A stretch of 34,271 nt of DNA from Egibacteraceae bacterium (GTDB taxonomy: Bacteria > Actinomycetota > Nitriliruptoria > Euzebyales > Egibacteraceae), in contig DATLGH010000018.1 of assembly GCA_035540635.1 (NCBI GenBank), positions 1-34,271 on the forward strand. The letters run 5' to 3'. The notes under the pieces were generated by a model. It had not been told where the DNA came from, searched no databases, and saw only the letters and a program-made list of their open reading frames with translations. The position numbers and the translations under genes were made by a program. Below, piece by piece: positions 25,276-32,358 of this stretch. The first letter of the stretch is position 1, and every line of letters starts with the position of its first letter.

Positions 25276-26528
25276 TGCGAGGGCGCATCCACCGCGGGAG
25301 CAAGGAGATCGGCGGCAGCTGTGTGGAGCTGGAGGCGTCCGACGGCGGCCGGGTGGTGCTGGACCTCGGGCGGCCCCTGGCCGCGGGCTGGGACGACGAC
25401 GTCGCGCTGCCCGCTGTGGCGGGCCTGACCGAGCCCGACGGGTCGTTGTTGGGGGTGCTGATCTCCCATGCGCACCTGGACCACTACGGGCTGGTGGCCG
25501 GCATCTCGACAGAGGTCCCGGTGTACATCGGCGCGGAAGCCGAGGCGCTGCTTCATGCGGCGGCGTTCTTCTCGCCGGTGTCCGCCTCGGTGCACGCTGC
25601 CGGCCATCTGCGCCACCGCGAGCCGTTCACGCTCGGGCCGTTCACGGTCACGCCCTACCTCGCTGACCACTCGGCGTTCGACGCCTACTCGCTGCTGGTG
25701 GAGGCAGACGGGGCGCGCGTGTTCTACACCGGTGACCTGCGCGCGCACGGGCGCAAGGCGGCGATGTTCGAGCGGCTGCTGGCCGACCCGCCCGCCGGCG
25801 TCGACGTGCTGGTCATGGAGGGCACGCACGTGCGCGCGGACGCCGTCAACGACGAGGCGACCTTCGCCACCGAGGCCGACCTCGAGGAGCGCTTCGTCGA
25901 GCTCAGCCGCGACACCCAGGGCGCGGTCGTCGTGTTGGGGTCCGCGCAGAACCTCGACCGGCTTGTCACCGTGTACCGGGCGGCCAAGCGCACCGGGCGT
26001 TCCTGCGTCGTGGACCTGTACGGCGCGACGGTCGCCGCCGCGACCCGCGCGACGATCCCCCAGCCCGGCCACGAGGTGCTGCGCGTGTACGTGCCCAACC
26101 GCCAGCGCATCAGGGTGAAGGAGGCCGGCGAGTTCTCCCGCGTCGCTGACATCAAGGCGCAGCGGGTCTTCCCCGAGGAGCTCGCCGCCGACCCGGGCCG
26201 GTGGCTGTTCCATGTGCCCTCCTCCACCGTGGGGGAGCTGATCCGCGCGGGGGTCCTCGACGGGCGCGGCGTCGTGGTGTGGTCGCTGTGGCACGGCTAC
26301 CTGGTCGAGCCCTCGGGGGTGCGGCTGCGCGGGCTGCTCGACGAGCACGGCGTTGAGCTGGTCCATCTGCACACCTCGGGGCACGCCTCGGTGCCCGACC
26401 TCAAGCGTCTGGTGGACGCGCTTCACCCGGCGCGGGTGGTGCCGATGCACTCGGAGGCGGGTGGGCGCTTCGGCGAGCTGTTCCCGCGGGTCGAGCTGCG
26501 CGACGACGGGGAGTGGTGGGACGTATGA
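25275..26528 (+). CDS. MBL-fold/beta-CASP-like hydrolase, RNase J-related
   Basis: The 417-aa protein has metallo-beta-lactamase signature 'LISHAHLDHYGL' (HxHxDH), 'YLADHSAFDAYSLLVEADGARVFYTGDLRAHGRKAAMFERLL' and a later His in 'VHLHTSGHASVPDLKRLVDALHPARVVPMHSEAG', the C-terminal histidine motifs of the RNase J/exonuclease branch. It probably acts on RNA or on a phosphodiester metabolite. It is translationally coupled both ways: one base with the HD gene and ATGA with the following fusion gene. The frame is intact. Confidence 0.82.
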   Translation: MRGRIHRGSKEIGGSCVELEASDGGRVVLDLGRPLAAGWDDDVALPAVAGLTEPDGSLLGVLISHAHLDHYGLVAGISTEVPVYIGAEAEALLHAAAFFSPVSASVHAAGHLRHREPFTLGPFTVTPYLADHSAFDAYSLLVEADGARVFYTGDLRAHGRKAAMFERLLADPPAGVDVLVMEGTHVRADAVNDEATFATEADLEERFVELSRDTQGAVVVLGSAQNLDRLVTVYRAAKRTGRSCVVDLYGATVAAATRATIPQPGHEVLRVYVPNRQRIRVKEAGEFSRVADIKAQRVFPEELAADPGRWLFHVPSSTVGELIRAGVLDGRGVVVWSLWHGYLVEPSGVRLRGLLDEHGVELVHLHTSGHASVPDLKRLVDALHPARVVPMHSEAGGRFGELFPRVELRDDGEWWDV

Positions 26529-27074
26529 GCAGCAGCTCTGGGCGGATCGACCGGGTCGCCGGGACGTTGCTGGGCGTGGCCGCCGGCGACGCCCTCGGCG
26601 GACAGCCTCGCCGAGTACTACCGGCGGAGCGCCGGCCAGCCACCGCTGGCTGTGGCCCTGCGCGACGACCCGGGCGTGATGGTCGGCAACGTCGCGGGTC
26701 TTCCCGCAGCCGGGATCGACGCGGTCGTGTCGCTGTGCCGGGTCGGCCGCACCTTCGCTCCGCCTGACGTCGAACACCACGAGTTGCACCTCATCGACAC
26801 CCCGGGCGCCAACACCCACCTGCGCCACGTCGTGGCCGACACCGCAGCGGGCGTCCTCGCCATACGCGACGAGGGGAAGCGGGTGTACCTGCACTGCGCC
26901 GCCGGGCAGAGCCGCACCCCCGCCGTCGCCGCGGCCTACCTGCACCTGCGCCTGGGGATCTCCGGCGAGGAGGCGCTGCGCCGCGTCGGCGCCGCGCTGC
27001 GCCACTACCAGCACAACCACGAGCTCATCGACGTGGTGCGGTCGCTGCCCGAGCGGCCCGACTCCGGGAGCTGA
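26525..27074 (+). pseudogene. ADP-ribosylglycohydrolase/dual-specificity phosphatase fusion, middle missing
   Basis: The ATG at 26525 starts 'RIDRVAGTLLGVAAGDALG', the first helix and active-site start of DraG-type ADP-ribosylglycohydrolases. At about 26600 the sequence jumps and changes frame to 'DSLAEYYRRSAGQPPLAVALRDDPGVMVGNVAGLPAAGIDAVVSLCRVG', then 'VYLHCAAGQSRTPAVAAAYLHLRL'. That is the C-terminal dual-specificity phosphatase domain with the complete HCxxGxxR catalytic loop. In full-length homologues, as I know them, about 250 residues of glycohydrolase lie between. The phosphatase domain is intact from about 26640 and could be expressed only from an internal start. Either a true deletion or a collapsed assembly. 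Confidence 0.7.
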
Positions 27075-27108
27075 GGGCCTGCTGCCCGTTTGCTCTGGGA
27101 CGCGGGGC

Positions 27109-27130
27109 TGTCACACCCCTGGGAGACAAT
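27109..27130 (+). promoter_or_regulatory. TGTCACACCCC promoter element of the TPR gene
   Basis: TGTC (27109-27112), 12 nt beginning ACACCCC, then GACAAT (27125-27130). It has the same 11-base block and spacing as the element at 22776, with a weaker -10. It lies 37-58 nt upstream of the TTG start at 27167. Confidence 0.4.
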
Positions 27131-27166
27131 GGGGTTTGGGAGTATCGCCCGTCGGAGGAGGAGCAG

Positions 27167-28222
27167 TTGCTGCAGGAGCGGATCGATGAGGATGACGCCG
27201 AGAGCGAGGACGCGTTTACCTGGTTCGCCAGCGGCACCGACGTCCCGGCAGACGCCCCCACCGGGGTGGTCTTCGCCCTCGCCCGGGAGGCCGGGGACCT
27301 GGCGTGGGCCGGCGAGGCCGAGGCTGCCGAAGCGGCCTTCGACCGCGCCGCCGCGCTCGCGGTGTCGTCGGGTGAAGCAGCCCTTCTCCCCGAAGTGGCG
27401 GACGTCGTGGCCACGACCCTTGCGCCGCTCGACAGCGCACGGTCGCTCGCGCTGTTGCGCCGCTGGCAGGGACCGGTCGACGCTCTCGACCAGGCCGAAC
27501 TGTCGGCGCTGCTGCTCGACGTGCGTGCACACGTCGCCGTGAGCGCCTCATTGCACGGCGTGGCGGCGATGCTGCTGGACGAAGCGCGTTCGGCGTGGAC
27601 GGTGGCAGGGGAGGACCGCCGAGCCGCGGAGGTGACCGATCGCCTCGGTTGTGCGCTGCGGGCCCTGAGGCGTGGCGAGGAGGCGCTGGCCCGCCACGCC
27701 GAAGCGCGGGCGGTCTTCGAATCGCTCGAGGCGCCCGATGCCGCCGCCATCAGCGCGGAGCTGGCCGGTGACTGCTGCACCGAGCTCGGGCGGCACGACG
27801 ACGCGTTGGGGCACTACGGCTACGCGTACACGCGCTACCGGCAGGTGGTCTCGCCGCGCGACACTGCACGGGCCCGCGACCGTATGGGCATGGCCCTCAA
27901 TCACCTCGGCCGCCTCGCGGAGTCCGAGCAGGCCCACGCCGAGGCCATCGCGGCGTTCGCAAAGCTCGGGGAGCTCGAGCTCGAGGCCGAGGCGCGCAAG
28001 AACCTCGGGTGGACGCTCGCCGACCTCGGCCGCTTCAGCGAGGCGCGGGCCGCGCTGTCAGACGCCGTGGCGGTCCTCGACGCTGCCGGTTGGATCGGTG
28101 CGGCAGACGAGGCGCGCGAAGCGCTCGACCGCCTTCCCGTACTCCACCATCATCCGCAAGGCTCGGATAACGCTTCGCTGCGTGGAGTACAGTTGAGTGC
28201 TAGGACTTCTTATGGAAACTGA
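27167..28222 (+). CDS. TPR-repeat protein
   Basis: The 351-aa protein is translated from TTG 27167, preceded by GGAGGAGGAG. It is built of helical tetratricopeptide repeats, clearest from residue 150: 'TDRLGCALRALRRGEEALARHAEARAVFESLEAPDAAA', 'AGDCCTELGRHDDALGHYGYAYTRYRQV', 'MGMALNHLGRLAESEQAHAEAIAAFAKLG' and 'NLGWTLADLGRFSEARAALSDAVAVLDAAG'. The N-terminal region is acidic. No enzymatic domain is present, so it is a protein-interaction scaffold. The last 20 residues lose the repeat pattern. Similar proteins sit beside metabolic or signalling genes; no partner is obvious here. Confidence 0.8.
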   Translation: MLQERIDEDDAESEDAFTWFASGTDVPADAPTGVVFALAREAGDLAWAGEAEAAEAAFDRAAALAVSSGEAALLPEVADVVATTLAPLDSARSLALLRRWQGPVDALDQAELSALLLDVRAHVAVSASLHGVAAMLLDEARSAWTVAGEDRRAAEVTDRLGCALRALRRGEEALARHAEARAVFESLEAPDAAAISAELAGDCCTELGRHDDALGHYGYAYTRYRQVVSPRDTARARDRMGMALNHLGRLAESEQAHAEAIAAFAKLGELELEAEARKNLGWTLADLGRFSEARAALSDAVAVLDAAGWIGAADEAREALDRLPVLHHHPQGSDNASLRGVQLSARTSYGN

Positions 28223-28271
28223 ACCGCGTGCAGTCTTTGCCCTTCCGTGGTGGATGCTTGCCATCTAGTTG

Positions 28272-28457
28272 ATGGTGGCCTCCCTGTTGTTCGTGCTCCT
28301 CCTGACAGTGCTGTTCTACGTCGTTGTGGCGATTATCGTAGTGCTCTGCGTGGTGTTCTGGGCGCGGTGGATCTATTACAAGGAGGAGCCGTACTTCTTT
28401 CCGTACTGGCTCCGCTACCGCTTCGTCCGCTACCTATACGCAGAAAACCCTCCGTGA
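28272..28457 (+). CDS. small membrane protein, 61 aa
   Basis: From ATG 28272 (a TTG lies just before) the product has a long hydrophobic stretch (SLLFVLLLTVLFYVVVAIIVVLCVVFW), then an aromatic, basic tail (WIYYKEEPYFFPYWLRYRFVRYLYAENPP). The hydrophobic part is one long or two short membrane helices. Codon choice is visibly less GC-rich than around. No family recognised and the ribosome site is weak, but the peptide is too coherent to be chance. Confidence 0.55.
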   Translation: MVASLLFVLLLTVLFYVVVAIIVVLCVVFWARWIYYKEEPYFFPYWLRYRFVRYLYAENPP

Positions 28458-28458
28458 G

Positions 28459-28728
28459 ATGCCCAACGTCTACCGTTGGCCCTACGAGCGCGTCGAGTAC
28501 GAGAGTCGTGTCAGCCTTCGCGCTGACGGCTCCAGGGTCTGTCGCGAGGGCCGTCCCATGCCCTCGGACGAGGAGCTCCAAGCCTTAGTCCGTGCCGCTC
28601 AGGCCACTGGGCGACCCGCCGGACCCACGCAGCTCCACGCTCGGCCGAGCCTGCTCAAGTGGTGTAGTTGGCCCCACCTCGGGAGAGGAGGCCGCGAGGC
28701 GTCCCCGAGCGCGGAGCTGGGGGGTTAA
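28459..28728 (+). CDS. hypothetical protein, 89 aa
   Basis: The ATG at 28459 lies one base after the previous TGA, suggesting coupling. The first half (MPNVYRWPYERVEYESRVSL, then ADGSRVCREGRPMPSDEELQALVRAAQ) looks protein-like. The second half is low in pattern and may result from a lost stop. Unknown function; moderate doubt that it is a gene. Confidence 0.35.
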   Translation: MPNVYRWPYERVEYESRVSLRADGSRVCREGRPMPSDEELQALVRAAQATGRPAGPTQLHARPSLLKWCSWPHLGRGGREASPSAELGG

Positions 28729-28938
28729 ACAGCTTCGGGGAGCCGCCGCACCCGGCGGTTCGCGAAGTCTCTCGGTCACTCGAAGGTGCACGACTGGGGC
28801 TGCGTTAAAGTTGAAGCCGGTTGGCTCCTTCAACGGGCGTCTTTGTTGACTGCTTGACTGCAGTGCCTCACCACCAGCCCTATAGCTCCGACCCAGAGGC
28901 GAGTAGGGGGAGCATCACCTGCTAATGAGGGCGAACGG
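28729..28938. other. intergenic with hairpin and 17-nt repeat copy
   Basis: A stem-loop spans about 28733-28770: outer CTTCG/CGAAG and inner AGCCGCC/GGCGGTT around a short loop. Its left part is the 17-mer also found at 20417. It lies between two convergent transcription units (28728 and 28939) and could terminate one or both, though no T run follows. A tandem TTGACTGC pair occurs near 28843. Confidence 0.35.
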
Positions 28939-31005
28939 CTACCTTCCCTGATCTTCAATTGTGTAGCCGAGGAGTGAAGCCCCTTCTGCGATTCGCCGGA
29001 GCGGGTCGCCTGCGAGCATCTCGAGCGGTTGTGCTCCATCCCAGACCCATGTGCGAAGCGATTGTTGATCTACAATCACCTCTGCTTGGCCGTGGCGGGT
29101 GGCGCCCCAGACTCGCCCGATGGTGGGCAGTACGTCGCCGGTGCTGCGTCGGCGGTAACGGTGCAGCACAGAGCCGTACCGGTCAACCCACTCGGGGACG
29201 TGGTCGTCCTGCCAGCCGTTCCTCCAACTCCAGGAATCATCGGCCACGATGCTGAGGAAGGTCACCGCCATCTCCGCGAAGGATGGTCCGCTATGGCGCT
29301 CAGCCTCGGGCAGGCCGGCGATCGCGCCGACGATGGCGGCCGCCTGCTCTGGGTCGCCGCCGTTGGCGAGATGGTTCCATATGCCACGCCAGACCCATCG
29401 TTCACTGCCGCTTTGGGCCAGGACCCGTAGAGACCCGGGACGGTTCATCGAGACGAGCGGCTGGGTCCAGGGTGGATTGAGTCGAGCATCCTTCTGATGC
29501 TGCAGTTGAATCATGTCGTAGAAGCCGTAAAGCGGCCGGCTTTCCACGACCCTTCCGAAGGACATCGGCCACCGTCGGGAGAGCGCCGCTGCCAGCCGCC
29601 AGGTGAGGAGTTCCAACTCGGTGTCACGTGGCTCCGGCAGTGCCGAGTGGATGTCCCACTCCGGTGTCGCTCGATCGTCAAGGACATGGACTTCGACGTC
29701 CACCATGGCTGCCACGCGACGGAGCAGCTGCAGCTTCTGGGTGAAGTCCGGTGTCCAGCGGCGAGGTATGGGAATGCCGACAGCCGCTGCGACAGCCTGT
29801 CGCTCGAGGCGGGCGTGGTCGAACCATGGGTCAAGTGGCGGAGTGCTGCGGATGAAGTGGCGGTACAGGACGGCTTGGGCGAGCGCGCGGCGGTAGTAGC
29901 GTCCCTGGCCACCTCTGGCGACCTTGAGCTCGACCGCCAACGGTGTCGTGCCACGGCAGAGGAGGGCATCGAGGTAGCGCGCCTGGGCGTTGTGACCCCA
30001 AAGCGTGGGGAACTGGCTCCCCCTGGCCACCCGACCATCACCGAGGACGAGTCCCGCCTGCATAACGTCGGGTGCGATGAGGCCTTTAAGGAGGCGGGCC
30101 TCCATGGTGTGCTCGTCGACGACTGGCCGGCCGCCGCTGAAGCGGTGAGCGATGGGCGCGCCCGGTACATCAGCGGGCCTGAAACGACGGAGTAAGGCGC
30201 GGATGAGCTCGGCAGCTTCTGCGACGCTCAACGCCTCAGGGAGGGTCTGGTCGATAAGGGAAACGGTGACGCTCGGCTGTCCGAAGACCTTGGTGAAGGC
30301 TTGGCGCTGCGGGCCATCGCCAGACTTGCCAGGCTTTCCCACAGTCAGCGTCCCTGTCTGAGCGCCGATGACTCCGATCTCAAGGCCGTCGATGCGCAAC
30401 GCCCAACGGTCAGGGACGGCGTCGCTGATCTCGGAGGGGAACAGGTGCAGCGACGGGTCACCGACCGCGGCCACGATTGCCGCAGCAAGGGCCGTGGGTT
30501 GTGCGGTCAGCCGTGGTAGCAGCAGTGTTTGCACCCACCGGCTGATGAGTGGGTCCTCCGGCATCCAGGTGGGGGCGGGTGCCATGTCGTCAGCCCAACC
30601 CTCATCATCGCCTCGCTGGTACCAGATGTGGGCGAAGACTCCGTGTCCGTGGACGGAGTCGCGCAAGCTCCGCATCGCCTGGTCGACTTCGGAGGGCTCC
30701 TTACCGGGCAAGGGACGATCGATCAGCACGTTGACTCGAGAGGCGTCAACGGTCTGGGCCCCCGGAGGGGGCGCGACCTCGTCGAGGACCGTCTCCCGCA
30801 CCGCCAGCGCGTCGAGCAGTGCACCGCACGTGGTTGCCAAGTCGGCATCGCCGGCAACTGCGGTGGCTACCTGCTCTCGCCAGCGCAGTCGCCAGACGTC
30901 TCGCCCGATCGAAAGTGTCCTGTCCGTTTCCGTGCGCAGTGACCGGAGATCGGTTTGGGGATCGGACTTCAAGCGGGCACGTAAGGCCTCCGCCGGTGAC
31001 GTCAC
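28939..31005 (-). CDS. large protein with PD-(D/E)XK nuclease-like core, unknown family
   Basis: This 688-aa minus-strand protein starts at GTG 31003-31005. Residues about 300-385 show a PD-(D/E)XK pattern: a helix with E303 (MEARLLKGL), 'TLWGHNAQARYLDALL' with D346, 'PLAVELKVARGG' with E359 and K361, then 'RRALAQAVLYRHF' with Q377. The N-terminal 290 residues and the C-terminal 300 (PLYGFYDMIQLQHQKDARLNPPW; ADDSWSWRNGWQDDHVPEW) match nothing I know. The GTG overlaps the TGA of the preceding small gene, so the two are coupled. The frame is intact over 2 kb, and composition looks lower in GC than the flanks, suggesting acquisition. It may be a conflict-system nuclease. The fold and function are inferred from motifs only. 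Confidence 0.7.
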   Translation of the reverse strand: MTSPAEALRARLKSDPQTDLRSLRTETDRTLSIGRDVWRLRWREQVATAVAGDADLATTCGALLDALAVRETVLDEVAPPPGAQTVDASRVNVLIDRPLPGKEPSEVDQAMRSLRDSVHGHGVFAHIWYQRGDDEGWADDMAPAPTWMPEDPLISRWVQTLLLPRLTAQPTALAAAIVAAVGDPSLHLFPSEISDAVPDRWALRIDGLEIGVIGAQTGTLTVGKPGKSGDGPQRQAFTKVFGQPSVTVSLIDQTLPEALSVAEAAELIRALLRRFRPADVPGAPIAHRFSGGRPVVDEHTMEARLLKGLIAPDVMQAGLVLGDGRVARGSQFPTLWGHNAQARYLDALLCRGTTPLAVELKVARGGQGRYYRRALAQAVLYRHFIRSTPPLDPWFDHARLERQAVAAAVGIPIPRRWTPDFTQKLQLLRRVAAMVDVEVHVLDDRATPEWDIHSALPEPRDTELELLTWRLAAALSRRWPMSFGRVVESRPLYGFYDMIQLQHQKDARLNPPWTQPLVSMNRPGSLRVLAQSGSERWVWRGIWNHLANGGDPEQAAAIVGAIAGLPEAERHSGPSFAEMAVTFLSIVADDSWSWRNGWQDDHVPEWVDRYGSVLHRYRRRSTGDVLPTIGRVWGATRHGQAEVIVDQQSLRTWVWDGAQPLEMLAGDPLRRIAEGASLLGYTIEDQGR

Positions 31006-31211
31006 CGGCTCGCCTCGCTGTCGCCGTAGCGCAAGGCGTACTCCTCGCTGGTGATCACCGGATCAAGGAACAGGCAGCTGTCAATCGGACAGAAGCGATC
31101 GGGCGGTCGCAGAAGCTTCTCCCACACTTCATTGACTGTCCTTCCTGCGGCCTGCTGTGTCGGTCGAGTGAGCGATTCCTTGGTAGCCGTCGTTCCCGGC
31201 GGGAGCGACAT
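31002..31211 (-). CDS. 69-aa partner of the nuclease-like protein
   Basis: From the ATG at 31209-31211 the product is 'MSLPPGTTATKESLTRPTQQ', then 'AAGRTVNEVWEKLLRPPDRF' and 'CPIDSCLFLDPVITSEEYAL', ending 'RYGDSEASR'. It has a C-x4-C pair, probably not a full zinc site alone. It overlaps the GTG of the 688-aa gene (GTGA). Longer starts upstream are possible, but the residues there look non-coding. No family recognised. Size and coupling suggest a small regulatory or specificity subunit. Confidence 0.6.
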   Translation of the reverse strand: MSLPPGTTATKESLTRPTQQAAGRTVNEVWEKLLRPPDRFCPIDSCLFLDPVITSEEYALRYGDSEASR

Positions 31212-31349
31212 GAACGACCCGAACCCCGGTCCCGCGGCGAGTAACCCTGCCCTGCTCCAGCTGGCAGCAGGGGCGAAGTCGCAAGACTTGCGGGGTGCGG
31301 CGCGGTGTTCATCCCCCAACAGCTTCTCGGCACCGGCGTCTTATGGTCA

Positions 31350-31560
31350 TCACGCGCGAAGGGAGGGCCGATAACGCGGTGTGGGGATCGGCTGCCCCTG
31401 TCGCGGGCGACCGCAAGCCAGGCCTCTTTCGCGACGAGAACCTCGGCATGTGCTCCTGGGGCGTCGAACCGAATGCAGAGCACGCTTCGAGGTCGGGGAT
31501 GTCGGCGATGTAGCCGCCATCCTCCTCGCTGTAGAAGACGTTGATGTGGTAGTCGCTCAC
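31350..31560 (-). CDS. HicB-family antitoxin, two frameshifts
   Basis: GTG 31558-31560 starts 'MSDYHINVFYSEEDGGYIADIPDLEACSAFGSTPQE', the partial RNase-H fold of HicB antitoxins. The frame is then lost once near 31450 and again in the run of four G (plus-strand C4 at 31395-31398). Following the frames gives 'AHAEVLVAKEAWLAVARDR' and then 'GQPIPTPRYRPSLRA' with TGA at 31350-31352, the expected HicB end. The antitoxin would be about 70 aa if corrected. It overlaps the upstream HicA-like remnant by GTGA. Confidence 0.75.
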
Positions 31561-31683
31561 GGGAGATCCTCTCGCAGGAGATCGTACCGTTCGAGCAACC
31601 GGAGAAACTGCCGCACCTGATAGGGCTTGGCCTGGCTGCGGACCTCCTGCAGGCGCCCGCGCAAGCTCTTCCGGCGCCTGCTC
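31557..31683 (-). pseudogene. HicA-like toxin remnant
   Basis: The frame that ends at 31557 reads 'YQVRQFLRLLERYDLLREDLP'. Its first half resembles the N-terminal helix of HicA toxins and its end resembles a HicA C-terminus. The double-stranded-RNA-binding core with the catalytic histidine is missing. The GTGA overlap with HicB supports the assignment. The frame stays open upstream to 31757, but there it runs antisense to the helicase fragment. Short and therefore uncertain. Confidence 0.4.
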
Positions 31684-32358
31684 GAGGGCCTCGATGTGCC
31701 CGACGTCGACACCGTTCTGCTGCTGCCCCCACGCAGAGCGCGACGGTGTTCCACCAACAGCTCGGCCGCAGCCTGCGTCGCGCCCCCGGCAAGGCGGTGC
31801 TCACGGTCCTGGACCTCATCGGCGCGCAGCGCCGCGAGTTCCGCTTCGTTCGACCTGCGCTACCGGGCGTTGACCGGGTCGTCGCGCAAGGGGCTCGTCG
31901 ACCAGGTCGCCGGCGGGTTCCCGTACCTGCCGTCGGGCTGCGCCCTGGTGCTCGACCGCGTCGCGCAGCAGATCGTGCTCGACAACGTACGCGCGCAAGT
32001 GGAGCTGCGCCGGCCGGCGCTCGTGGCCGACGTGCGCTCTCACGGCGACCTCGGCCTCGCCGGCTACCTGCGCGAGGCAGACCGCGAGCTCGCCGACATC
32101 TACCGGCGACCCTCCGAGTCGTGGACCGCGCTGCGCCGCGACGCCGGGCTGCCCACCCCGCCGCCCGTGGCCGGCGAGCAGGACCTCCTCAAGCGCGCCC
32201 GCACGGTGGCCCATATCGACGACCCCGAAACGCGCCGAGCTGTACACCCGCCTGCTCGCCGACCACGCGCCGGCCTACGCGGCGCTGTGCGACCGCGTGC
32301 AGCGGCTCGCCCGGATGTCGTTTTGGACGCTGTGGCCCGGCGCCGGCGGCTTCACCGG
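31684..32358 (+). pseudogene. DUF3427-type DEAD/DEAH helicase fragment
   Basis: Motifs appear across frames: 'EGLDVPDVDTVLLLPP', then after a C5 run (31736-31740) 'TQSATVFHQQLGRSLRRAPGKAVLTVLDLIGAQRREFRF' (motifs V-VI), then 'DLRYRALTG', 'GGFPYLPSGCALVLDRVAQQIVLDNVR' and 'WTALRRDAGLP', then 'ELYTRLLADHAPAYAALCDRVQRLARMSFWTLWPG'. This is the C-terminal helicase lobe and start of the DUF3427 region. The ATPase half, any PLD nuclease domain and the C-terminus are absent. A TTCGTTCG duplication near 31850 causes one frame change. It is a fragment cut at both ends. Confidence 0.7.

Noticed and set aside
25167-27020. 617-codon minus-strand open frame opposite the MBL gene
   Set aside because: Antisense to an intact gene with complete catalytic motifs; no conserved blocks of its own.
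28843-28858. Tandem TTGACTGC pair as a repeat array or CRISPR-like element
   Set aside because: Only two short copies without spacers; probably chance.
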